The notes below the pieces were generated by a model that saw only the letters and a list, made by a program, of their open reading frames with translations, was not told the origin of the DNA and made no database searches. 64,000 bases of DNA from Lachnoclostridium sp. An14. GTDB lineage: Bacteria > Bacillota > Clostridia > Lachnospirales > Lachnospiraceae. Positions 32,037 through 39,702 of the stretch are shown here, piece by piece. Each line of letters starts with the position of its first letter. Positions within the stretch are counted from its first letter, which is position 1. The stretch spans positions 1 through 64,000 of the forward strand of contig NZ_NFLE01000003.1 of assembly GCF_002160755.1 (NCBI RefSeq). Reading direction: 5' to 3'. The translations under genes were made by a program, and so were the position numbers.

Positions 32037-33221
32037 ATGCTGACGAAGGAAAGAGAGAACCAGGTAGTAGAGCTTTGCAGAAAGCTGATTATGAAACAGA
32101 GCTATTCCGGACAGGAGGACGGAGTGGCAGGAGCCCTGGAGGAGGCGTTAAAGGAGCTTGGCTTTGACTCTGTGAATGTGGATAAATACGGAAATGTCAT
32201 CGGCTGCATCAAGGGAAAACGCCCCGGCAAAAAGCTGCTGTTTGACGGCCACATCGACACCGTGCCGGTGACGGACGAGACGGAGTGGAAGTATCCGCCC
32301 TTCGCCGCGGAGATCCACGACGGAAAGATCTACGGCCGCGGCACCAGCGACATGAAGGGCGCCGTAGCGGCTTTCGTGAGCGCGGCAGCCAACTTTGCCC
32401 AGGATACGGACCGGGATTTTGCCGGAGAGCTCTACGTGGCCGGAGTGGTGCACGAGGAGTGCTTTGAGGGCGTGGCCGCTAGAGAGATCAGCAAGGCCGT
32501 CTGCCCGGACTACGTGGTGATCGGCGAGGCCTCCACCCTGAACCTGAAGGTGGGCCAGAGAGGCAGAGGCGAGATCGTAGTGGAGACCTTCGGAAAGCCC
32601 TGTCACTCCGCAAACCCGGAGAAGGGCATCAACGCGGTGTACAAGATGGCGAAGGTGATCGAGGCCATCCGCACCTTAGAGCCCACCAATCATCCGGTGC
32701 TTGGAGACGGCATCCTGGAGCTGACCGACATCAAATCCGCTCCCTATCCGGGCGCGTCCGTAGTTCCGGAGTACTGCCGCGCGACCTATGACAGACGGCT
32801 TTTAGTGGGCGAGACGAAGGAGAGCGTGCTGGAGCCCCTGCAGAAACTGATGGATCAGCTGATGGCGGAGGATCCTCAGTTAAAGGTGAAGGTTTCCTAC
32901 GCCGTAGGCGAGGAGCAGTGCTACACCGGCAACAAGATCCAGGGAGAGCGTTTCTTCCCCGGCTGGCTCTATGACGAGAACGAGGCCTTTGTGCAGGATG
33001 TGAAGAAGGAGCTGGAGGACATGGGCTATACTCCGTCCATCACTCAGTACAATTTCTGCACCAACGGCAGCCACTACGCAGGCGAGGCCGGCATCAAGAC
33101 CTTCGGCCTTGGACCGTCCCAGGAGAACCTGGCTCACACGGTGAACGAGTACATCGAGATCGACCAGCTCACCAAGGTGACGGACTGCTACTACGGCGTA
33201 ATGAAGGCACTGTTAAAATAA
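32037..33221 (+). CDS. ygeY: YgeY family M20-type metallohydrolase
   Basis: 394 residues, M20 peptidase/deacetylase family (the YgeY subgroup, described as selenium-metabolism-linked). Metal-binding motifs are in place: FDGHIDTVPV (first His and Asp), RGTSDMKGA, the EE pair in VVHEECFEG, and a C-terminal His in TNGSHYAGEAG. Probably removes an acyl or carbamoyl group from an amino acid or dipeptide to supply YgeX. It is translated from AGGAGG between the two genes. No selenocysteine codon or selenium gene is visible in this window. Confidence 0.88.
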   Translation: MLTKERENQVVELCRKLIMKQSYSGQEDGVAGALEEALKELGFDSVNVDKYGNVIGCIKGKRPGKKLLFDGHIDTVPVTDETEWKYPPFAAEIHDGKIYGRGTSDMKGAVAAFVSAAANFAQDTDRDFAGELYVAGVVHEECFEGVAAREISKAVCPDYVVIGEASTLNLKVGQRGRGEIVVETFGKPCHSANPEKGINAVYKMAKVIEAIRTLEPTNHPVLGDGILELTDIKSAPYPGASVVPEYCRATYDRRLLVGETKESVLEPLQKLMDQLMAEDPQLKVKVSYAVGEEQCYTGNKIQGERFFPGWLYDENEAFVQDVKKELEDMGYTPSITQYNFCTNGSHYAGEAGIKTFGLGPSQENLAHTVNEYIEIDQLTKVTDCYYGVMKALLK

Positions 33222-33258
33222 ACGGGTTTTAAGAAGGTTTTAAGAAGGGGGTTCTGAT

Positions 33259-34734
33259 ATGTCTACAAAACAGATAACGGCTCTGGGGATCATTTTCCTG
33301 TACATGATCGTGACCATTGTGCTGGGGCTGACCGTATCCAAGATGAAAGCGGCGAAAGCCGGAAAACAGAGCAATGAAGATTTCCTGATGGCGAGCAAGT
33401 CCTTAGGACCGGTAGTCCTGGCGGGCACGCTCTTTGCGGCCAACACCGGCGGCGCCAGCACCACGGGAATCGCCACCAACGTGTACACCTACGGCTTATC
33501 CGCCTGCTGGTACGTGATCGCCGCAGGAATCGGGTTCGTGCTGGTATCCTTTATCGCACCCTATTTCCGCAAGGCTCAGGCCAGCACCGTTCCCCAGATC
33601 ATTGAGAAACGGTATGGAAAAGCGTCTCACATTTTTACGGCATTTACATCCATCGCAGCCCTGTTCATGGCAACAGGTGCGCAGATCATCGCCACCGCGT
33701 CCATCATCAACGTGGTGACCGGTCTGGACTTTAATATCGCGGCAGTTGTCATCACCATCGTGGTTATCATCTACACTATGGTGGGTGGATTCCAGTCCGT
33801 GGCGGCCGCCAACCTGATGCACGTATTGTTTATCACCGTGGGTATGACCATCGCCATGCTGGTTATGGTGACGGGAAACGGCGTAGGCGGCTTTGGCGCC
33901 CTGTTTGACCGGGCGGCGGCTATGACGGATGCTAACGGCGCAAGTTTAGATCTGCTGAGCATGACCAAGATCGGGGCCACCACCATCATCGGCTACATCG
34001 CCATGTACGTGATGACCTTCCCCACCGGCCAGGAGATCGTGCAGACCTACTGCTCCGCGAAAGACGGAAAATCCGCGAAACTGGGTTCCTTAATCGCCGG
34101 CATTCTTTCTGCTATATATGCCATTGTACCGGCCGTCATCGGCCTGGTAGCCTACACCTGCATCGACGGCTACGCCACCGGCGCCCAGAAGAACGCCCTG
34201 GCGGACGCTACCATGCAGTTTGCTCCGGCAGTGGTAGCCGGAATCGTGCTGGCGGCCGTAGTGGCAGCCACCATGAGCAGCGCCTCCGGAAATATGATCG
34301 GAACGGCTACCATGTTTACCAACGACGTGTTCCGCCCCTACATCAACAAGGGCCAGGCGGACGACAAGAAGGAGATCTGGATTTCCAGAGTGATCATGGT
34401 GATCGTAGGCGCCGTGGGCCTGTTCGTAGCCCTGACGGCATCGAATATCATCAGCGTAATGATGGGAGCGTTCGCGCTGAGAAGTGCAGGCCCGTTCGCG
34501 GCGTTTATCTGCGGCCTGTTCTATAAGAATGTAACCCAGAGAGCCGGATTCATTTCCATCGTAACCGGCACCATCGTGGCGGCCATCTGGATCTACGGCC
34601 TGGGAACGCCCTGGGATTTAAGCGCCATGGTGCCCGGCGGAATCGTAGCTTTCGTAGTGATCTTTGTGGGCTCTGCCCTGGACCGGAAGGCTGGCGTAGA
34701 ACCGGCTCCGCCCATTGAATTTGAAGAAGACTGA
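33259..34734 (+). CDS. Sodium:solute symporter (SSS family)
   Basis: 491 residues, about 13 membrane helices, with the SSS pattern ending the first third in AANTGGASTTGIATNVYTYG and the family motif region around GGFQSVAAANLMHVLF. It likely imports the acylated or diamino acid substrate of the operon with Na+. The nearest functional classes are proline/pantothenate-type permeases; specificity is inferred only from the operon. Confidence 0.87.
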   Translation: MSTKQITALGIIFLYMIVTIVLGLTVSKMKAAKAGKQSNEDFLMASKSLGPVVLAGTLFAANTGGASTTGIATNVYTYGLSACWYVIAAGIGFVLVSFIAPYFRKAQASTVPQIIEKRYGKASHIFTAFTSIAALFMATGAQIIATASIINVVTGLDFNIAAVVITIVVIIYTMVGGFQSVAAANLMHVLFITVGMTIAMLVMVTGNGVGGFGALFDRAAAMTDANGASLDLLSMTKIGATTIIGYIAMYVMTFPTGQEIVQTYCSAKDGKSAKLGSLIAGILSAIYAIVPAVIGLVAYTCIDGYATGAQKNALADATMQFAPAVVAGIVLAAVVAATMSSASGNMIGTATMFTNDVFRPYINKGQADDKKEIWISRVIMVIVGAVGLFVALTASNIISVMMGAFALRSAGPFAAFICGLFYKNVTQRAGFISIVTGTIVAAIWIYGLGTPWDLSAMVPGGIVAFVVIFVGSALDRKAGVEPAPPIEFEED

Positions 34735-34767
34735 TCCGGTTTCAACGGATGAAGGAGGTATTTTCTT

Positions 34768-36372
34768 ATGAAAAAATTGATTAAAAACGGCCTTGTGGTC
34801 GATGGAACGGGAAAACAGGGGTTTTTGGCTGACGTTCTGGTAGAGGGTGACCGGATCGCGAAGATCGGGAACATAGAGAGTGAAGATGGCTGCGAGGTCA
34901 TCGACGCCAAGGGGCTTGTGGTGGCTCCCGGCTTTATCGACACCCACAGCCACAGTGACCTGCAGATCCTTACGGATCCGGAGGTGCGGCCGAAGGTGAT
35001 GCAGGGCATCACCACGGAGGTGCTGGGTCAGGACGGCATTTCCATGGCGCCCCTGCCCAAGGAGTACATCAGCCCCTGGAGAAAGAACCTGGCCGGACTG
35101 GACGGGGACACGGACGACATCAACTGGGAGTATGAGACCACGGAGAATTATCTGAAAATGATCGAGGCCGCAAAACCTGGCTTAAACGAGTGCTATCTGG
35201 TGCCCCACGGAAACATCCGCATGGAGGCCATGGGCCTGGAAAACCGCCTTCCTAATGAGGAGGAGCTGGAGAAAATGCGCCAGATCACCAGGAGAGAGAT
35301 GGAGGCGGGAGCCATCGGCCTTTCCACCGGCCTGATCTATATGCCCTGCGCTTACTCGGAGTCCAAGGAGATCATCGAGATGTGCAAGGTGGTGGCAGAG
35401 TACGACGGACGGTTTGTAATCCATCAGAGAAGTGAGGCGGACACCATCCTGGATTCCATGGAGGAGGTTATTAAGATCGGACGGGAGTCCGGCGTAAAGA
35501 TCCACTACTCTCACTTTAAGGTCTGCGGCAAGAAAAACTGGGACAAGATCGACGGCGTGATCGAGCTGCTTGAAAAGGCCCAGGCGGAGGGAATCGACGT
35601 TTCCTTCGACCAGTACCCCTATGTGGCCGGCAGCACCATGCTGGGCGTGATTCTGCCTCCGTGGGTGCATGACGGCGGCACCAACAAGGTGCTGGAGCGT
35701 CTGGCGGACAAGGAGCTGCGCAAAAAGATGGTTTACGACATTGAGCACGGCATCCCCGGCTGGGACAACTTCGTGGAGTTCGCCGGTCTGGATCAGATCT
35801 TTGTCACCAGCGTAAAGACAGAGAAGAATCAGGACGCGGTGGGATTAAACCTGGTACAGTTGGGAGAGCTGCGGGGCAAGGATCCCTACGACGCCACCTT
35901 TGACCTGCTCTACGAGGAGGAGAACGCTGTGGGCATGGTGGACTTCTACGGCACGGAGGAGCACGTACAGCTGTTTATGAAACGTCCGGAGATGAACGCC
36001 TGCACCGACGGCCTGCTTGGCGGAAAGCCCCATCCCAGAGTGTACGGCGCATTCCCCAGAATCCTGGGAAAATACGTCCGTGAGGACAAGGCCCTGACCC
36101 TGGAGGAGGCTGTTTACAAGATGACGAAGAAACCGGCTACCGCCTTTAACATGACGGACAGAGGCGAGCTGCGGGAAGGCGCTTACGCCGACATCACCAT
36201 CTTCAATCCGGAGACGGTTATCGACAAGGGCACCTTTACGGATCCCATTCAGTACCCGGAGGGCATTGAGTATGTGATGATCAACGGAGAGCTGGTGGTG
36301 AAGAACGGGGCCCACACCGGCGTGAGAAACGGCGTGGTGCTGCGTAAGAAGGGTAAAGAGGTTGTGAAATAA
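34768..36372 (+). CDS. D-aminoacylase / N-acyl-D-amino-acid deacylase
   Basis: 534 residues, amidohydrolase superfamily. Metal ligands: HSHSD (FIDTHSHSDLQ) near residue 60; the active-site Cys/His region is in STGLIYMPCAYSE (about 190-200), and further His residues are in FVIHQRSEAD and KIHYSHFKVCG. The C-terminal return strand (GAYADITIFNPETV) is typical of the family. It removes the acyl group from N-acyl-D-amino acids. As last gene of the ygeX operon it suggests that the natural substrate is an N-acylated or D-configured amino acid. The AAGGAGG start is 34 nt after the symporter. Confidence 0.87.
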   Translation: MKKLIKNGLVVDGTGKQGFLADVLVEGDRIAKIGNIESEDGCEVIDAKGLVVAPGFIDTHSHSDLQILTDPEVRPKVMQGITTEVLGQDGISMAPLPKEYISPWRKNLAGLDGDTDDINWEYETTENYLKMIEAAKPGLNECYLVPHGNIRMEAMGLENRLPNEEELEKMRQITRREMEAGAIGLSTGLIYMPCAYSESKEIIEMCKVVAEYDGRFVIHQRSEADTILDSMEEVIKIGRESGVKIHYSHFKVCGKKNWDKIDGVIELLEKAQAEGIDVSFDQYPYVAGSTMLGVILPPWVHDGGTNKVLERLADKELRKKMVYDIEHGIPGWDNFVEFAGLDQIFVTSVKTEKNQDAVGLNLVQLGELRGKDPYDATFDLLYEEENAVGMVDFYGTEEHVQLFMKRPEMNACTDGLLGGKPHPRVYGAFPRILGKYVREDKALTLEEAVYKMTKKPATAFNMTDRGELREGAYADITIFNPETVIDKGTFTDPIQYPEGIEYVMINGELVVKNGAHTGVRNGVVLRKKGKEVVK

Positions 36373-36386
36373 ATTGAGATAGGGAG

Positions 36387-36434
36387 ACACCCCGCGGGAG
36401 GAGGCAGAGGCCTTTTTTCGCGGGGTGTTTTTTC
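36387..36434 (+). terminator. Intrinsic terminator of the ygeX operon
   Basis: ACACCCCGCG (36387-36396) pairs with CGCGGGGTGT (36419-36428) and TTTTTTC follows. An R2 element begins 15 nt later. Confidence 0.85.
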
Positions 36435-36448
36435 ACTTTCAGAGGAAA

Positions 36449-36652
36449 CGGACATGACCGCTAACGCGGTCATCACGAATCATGAAAGCCAGATGGTTCC
36501 ACGCCTGCGGCGTTCCCACCATCTGCCTACGGCATTCGAAATCCGGGCTGTCGCCCTGCTTTCTCATACCGCCTTGCCCGTCTGATGCCGATATATCTGT
36601 GCGTGCGAGCACGCCCATCTATATCGTCGCCATCCGGGGCTTTCATAGTAAA
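36449..36652 (+). ncRNA. R2 structured repeat, copy B (candidate structured RNA)
   Basis: About 90 percent identical to copy A by eye. P1 (36454-36473) is identical. The closing stem is TGAAAGCC (36483-36490) with GGCTTTCA (36638-36645): relative to copy A a C-G pair has become T-A and a T-G pair C-G, both preserving pairing. P2 (CAGATGG/CCATCTG) is kept, P3 has one or two mismatches and P4 is kept with a changed pair. It lies after the ygeX-operon terminator and ahead of the converging RpiR gene, so it is not tied to a fixed downstream gene. Confidence 0.65.
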
Positions 36653-36686
36653 TGTGTTCTCTTTGAAATAAAAGAGTCCGTTTTAA

Positions 36687-37562
36687 TCACTCCTCCCGGA
36701 TCACACCATTGTCAATAGACCGGAATTCCGTGGCCTTAGAGAGGTTTATTTTGTAGGAGTAGCGGCGGTCGTAGTCGGCGGCAAAAAGGCAGCTGTAGAG
36801 GATGTCCAAAAGCAGAGACATGGATTCCAGGGAGGAAAAGGCCCCGATTTTGGAGTAGGATTTTTCGCGGGTGGCCACCTGGAGCACCGTCTGTGCCATG
36901 CGGGTCAGGCTGTTTTCTCCCACGCTGGAGAGGACTACCAGGGGGACCCGGTTTTGGCGGAGAAGGGACGCCGCCCGCAGCAGTTCCGGCGTCTCCCCGG
37001 AGTAGGAGAGACAGAGGGCGCAGTCCCGGCAGGTGGCCATTTTCGCCTCCTGGTACATGGTGTTGCTGGTGGAGTAGGTCTCTGCCCGGATGCCGGTGTG
37101 GCGCAGCTTGTGGACAAATTCCTCCGCCAGGAAGGTTAAGTTGGAAACGGCGAATACCCGGATCGTCTCCCCGTTTTCCAGGAGGCGCACTGCTTTTTGC
37201 AGCCGGTCGCGGCGCAGCAGGGATAAGGTGTCCTGAAGGCTTTCCTCCTTCAGCTTGGTGACCGCCGCCGCGATGGTCATGGGGGAATCCCCGGCCAAAA
37301 AGGGCTGGTTGGCATCCAGGCTGCCAAAATCCCGTTTCAGATACCGCACCTCCTCCAGAAAGGCTTTTTTCAGCTGGCTGTAGCCGGAAAAGCCCAGCTT
37401 TTTGGAGATCCGCACCAGGACGGAGGGGGAGGTGTAGGTTTCCCCGGCAATCCTGGTGGTGGTGTAATCCTCGATGAGCTCCTGTTTTTCCAGCAGAAAA
37501 TTTACCACGGCCCGCTCGCTGGGGGAAAAGTCCCCGACCTTCATTTTTTCCTGCAGCAGCAT
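36687..37562 (-). CDS. RpiR family transcriptional regulator (HTH + SIS)
   Basis: 291 residues. ATG 37562 (minus), 8 nt after GGGAGG, is preferred to a GTG nine bases upstream that overlaps the ribosome binding site. An N-terminal HTH_6 domain (about 1-75: YTSPSVLVRISKKLGFSGYSQLKKAFLEE) and a C-terminal SIS sugar-phosphate-binding domain (about 115-245, with SYSGETPELLRAA) are present. Divergent from an NAD-dependent epimerase gene, with a long inverted repeat between, so this gene pair is probably its target and sugar phosphates its ligand. AA-rich helix patterns are normal. Confidence 0.88.
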   Translation of the reverse strand: MLLQEKMKVGDFSPSERAVVNFLLEKQELIEDYTTTRIAGETYTSPSVLVRISKKLGFSGYSQLKKAFLEEVRYLKRDFGSLDANQPFLAGDSPMTIAAAVTKLKEESLQDTLSLLRRDRLQKAVRLLENGETIRVFAVSNLTFLAEEFVHKLRHTGIRAETYSTSNTMYQEAKMATCRDCALCLSYSGETPELLRAASLLRQNRVPLVVLSSVGENSLTRMAQTVLQVATREKSYSKIGAFSSLESMSLLLDILYSCLFAADYDRRYSYKINLSKATEFRSIDNGVIREE

Positions 37563-37589
37563 ATGACGCACCTCCCATTCTGTCCTTTA

Positions 37590-37656
37590 TTATACAAAAT
37601 GGAAAAGGCTTTTACAAAATATTTTTCCGGAAAGGGGAAATTTGTAAAAGCCTTTT
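37590..37656 (-). promoter_or_regulatory. rpiR promoter and long inverted repeat
   Basis: Minus strand: TTGTAA (37618-37613), a 17-bp spacer and TATAAT (37595-37590). A perfect 16-bp inverted repeat, arms 37603-37618 and 37641-37656 (AAAAGGCTTTTACAAA and its complement), spans the -35 box and reaches toward the divergent gene. It is a good candidate RpiR operator pair, one half for each promoter. Confidence 0.7.
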
Positions 37657-37780
37657 TGAAATGGCTCCGGAAGGTTTTCAAAGGCGGGAGGACTGTGGTA
37701 TGTTGAGGACAGAAACGGAAAATGATGATTCGCGGTTCGCGGCGGAACGGCCGCGGCTTCAGGTGAGAGGAGAACGAAAT

Positions 37781-38740
37781 ATGAAGATTGTGGTAATCGG
37801 GGCCTGCGGCCATATCGGCAGCTATCTGGTGCCCAGGTTGGTGAGAGAGGGACATGAGGTGGTGGCGGTGAGCCGGGGAAAGAGCCGGCCTTACGTGGAG
37901 GACCCGGCGTGGGAGCAGGTAGAGCCTGCTTATATGGACCGGACGAAGGATGCGGACTTTGCCGGGAACATCGCGGCCATGAAACCGGATGTGGTGGTGG
38001 ATCTGATCAATTTTGACCTGGAGGACACAAAGGCCATGGTGCAGGCCCTGGGGGAGACGAATCTGTCCCAGTACCTGTTCTGTTCCTCCATCTGGGCCCA
38101 CGGCCGGGCGGAATTTCTGCCGGCGGATCCAGGCGCGGCCAAGGAGCCTCTGGACGACTACGGGCTCCAGAAGTGGAAAAGCGAATGTTATTTAAAGGAG
38201 CAGTACCGGGAGCACGGGTTTCCGGCCACGGTGATCATGCCGGGGCAGATTTCCGGGCCTGGCTGGACCATTATCAATCCCATGGGAAATACGGATGTGG
38301 GAGTGTTTCAGAAAATCGCCGGCGGGGAGGAAATCTGCCTGCCTAATTTTGGCATGGAGACCCTGCACCACGTCCACGCCGATGATGTGGCCCAGTTGTT
38401 TGACCTGGCCATCCGCCATCGGGACCGGGCGTTGGGGGAGAGCTTTCACGCGGTGGCGGAGGAGGCCATGACCCTTTACGGCTACGCCCTGGGGATGTAC
38501 CGGTATTTTGGCCGGGAGCCGAAGATCCGGTTTCTGTCCTGGGAGAAGTGGTGCCAGTACGTGGGGGATGAGGCCCTCACGGAGCACACCTACTACCACA
38601 TCGCCAGAAGCGGCCAGTACAGCATTGAGAACGGAAAACGGCTGCTAGGCTACCAGCCGGGATTTACCACCCTGGAGACAGTGATTGCGGCGGTGGAGAG
38701 CTATCTGGAGCGGGGGCTGATCCGGATTCAGGGGGAATAG
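37781..38740 (+). CDS. NAD(P)-dependent epimerase/dehydratase family protein
   Basis: 319 residues from ATG 37781 (GAGAGGAGAACG upstream). An N-terminal Rossmann fold starts MKIVVIGACGHIGSYLVPRL with the GxxGxxG motif, as in extended short-chain dehydrogenases. The catalytic Tyr-Lys pair is not in the canonical YxxxK form; DYGLQKWKSE is the nearest counterpart (Tyr and Lys four apart, about residues 126-130). Likely substrate class: nucleotide sugar or sugar derivative, suggested by the RpiR partner. Specific reaction unknown. It ends 10 bp before the converging AraC gene. Confidence 0.8.
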   Translation: MKIVVIGACGHIGSYLVPRLVREGHEVVAVSRGKSRPYVEDPAWEQVEPAYMDRTKDADFAGNIAAMKPDVVVDLINFDLEDTKAMVQALGETNLSQYLFCSSIWAHGRAEFLPADPGAAKEPLDDYGLQKWKSECYLKEQYREHGFPATVIMPGQISGPGWTIINPMGNTDVGVFQKIAGGEEICLPNFGMETLHHVHADDVAQLFDLAIRHRDRALGESFHAVAEEAMTLYGYALGMYRYFGREPKIRFLSWEKWCQYVGDEALTEHTYYHIARSGQYSIENGKRLLGYQPGFTTLETVIAAVESYLERGLIRIQGE

Positions 38741-38750
38741 GAAACTGCTG

Positions 38751-39578
38751 TCAGGCGTCCCCCTGTTTCCGCCTGCGGTACTCCGAGGGCGAGCAGAGTT
38801 TCTTTTCCCGGAACAGCCTGGAAAAATAGAGGGAGTCCTCATATCCCACAGAGCGTGCGATGGCGGACACCGGATAATCGGTGTTGGCCAACAGGTCGCA
38901 CGCTCTTTTTATGCGGTAATTGAGCAGATAGTGTTTCACGGAAAGGCCGGTGGCCTCCTTAAACAGGCGGTGGAGGTAGGAGCGGTCGATGTTTAAAAAG
39001 GCGGCGATGTCCTGGACGGAGACGGCCCTGGCGTAGTCGGATTCAATGTATTTTAAGGCCTCCTCCACGTAGGCGTTCTGACGCTCCTGGGCGGAGACGT
39101 TCTGTTTCGGGAATTTCATGGCCAGCATGAACAGGTATTCGTAGAGGATGCTGTTCATGATCAGGTCCTTGTTTTCCGTAAACTGGTTGGCCTCGTACAT
39201 CTTTTCGTGGCAAAGGCGGATCCGGTCGTCCCGGCCGTAGTGGAATACGGGGCACTCCAGCAGGGAGGTGCGGTTTAGGTACTGGCGGATCTTGATGCCC
39301 TGAAACCCGATCCAGGTGTAGGTCCAGGGCTGCCGCTTGTCCGCCTCGTAGTAAATCAGGGTGCCCGGCGTGATGAGAAAGGCGTCCCCGGCGCCAAGGC
39401 GGTAGAGCTTGCCGTCGGTCTTGAACACCCCCTTTCCCTCGATGACGTAGTGGATCAGGTAGCCGCTTCGCACCGCCGGCCCGTAGCTGTGGGACGGGGC
39501 GCAGGCCTCGTAGCCGCAGGTGTACACCATGGCGTCGATGTTCTGAAAATAGTCGTTGGAAAAAATATAGTCTTTCAT
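38751..39578 (-). CDS. AraC family transcriptional regulator
   Basis: 275 residues: an N-terminal cupin-like ligand domain (about 15-160, with LYRLGAGDAFLITPGTLIYYEAD) and two C-terminal helix-turn-helix motifs (about 180-270, ending VGYEDSLYFSRLFREKKLCSPSEYRRRK). Typical of AraC/XylS activators of sugar genes. It is divergent from the alpha-galactosidase gene and probably activates the alpha-galactosidase/PTS/GH32 operon in response to raffinose, melibiose or sucrose. GGGAGG lies before the ATG. Confidence 0.9.
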   Translation of the reverse strand: MKDYIFSNDYFQNIDAMVYTCGYEACAPSHSYGPAVRSGYLIHYVIEGKGVFKTDGKLYRLGAGDAFLITPGTLIYYEADKRQPWTYTWIGFQGIKIRQYLNRTSLLECPVFHYGRDDRIRLCHEKMYEANQFTENKDLIMNSILYEYLFMLAMKFPKQNVSAQERQNAYVEEALKYIESDYARAVSVQDIAAFLNIDRSYLHRLFKEATGLSVKHYLLNYRIKRACDLLANTDYPVSAIARSVGYEDSLYFSRLFREKKLCSPSEYRRRKQGDA

Positions 39579-39646
39579 CTCATTTCCCTCCCGTCACATT
39601 GGTCACAAAAGGATATAGTCAGTCATCATTTCTCCATATATTTAAA

Positions 39647-39664
39647 ATTATACAATGGTATAAT
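39647..39664 (+). promoter_or_regulatory. Promoter region of the alpha-galactosidase operon
   Basis: TATAAT (39659-39664) lacks a good -35, as expected of an activator-dependent promoter. It forms the right arm of a perfect inverted repeat ATTATAC-aatg-GTATAAT (39647-39664). AraC half-sites were not identified with confidence. Confidence 0.55.
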
Positions 39665-39702
39665 CATAATTACAAGAGACAGAGATAAGAGGTGAAAAAA
39701 CA

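Noticed and set aside
32037-33221. Selenium dependence suggested by the YgeY family name.
   Set aside because: No in-frame TGA, SECIS-like hairpin or selenium gene is seen in the window; the label is only a genomic association.
36482-36718. 78-residue open frame rich in Cys/Pro/Arg over R2 copy B (and similar frames in copy A).
   Set aside because: The frame follows the R2 repeat exactly, has no ribosome binding site, and is lost in copy C where the stems are rewritten. Conservation is explained by structure, not coding.
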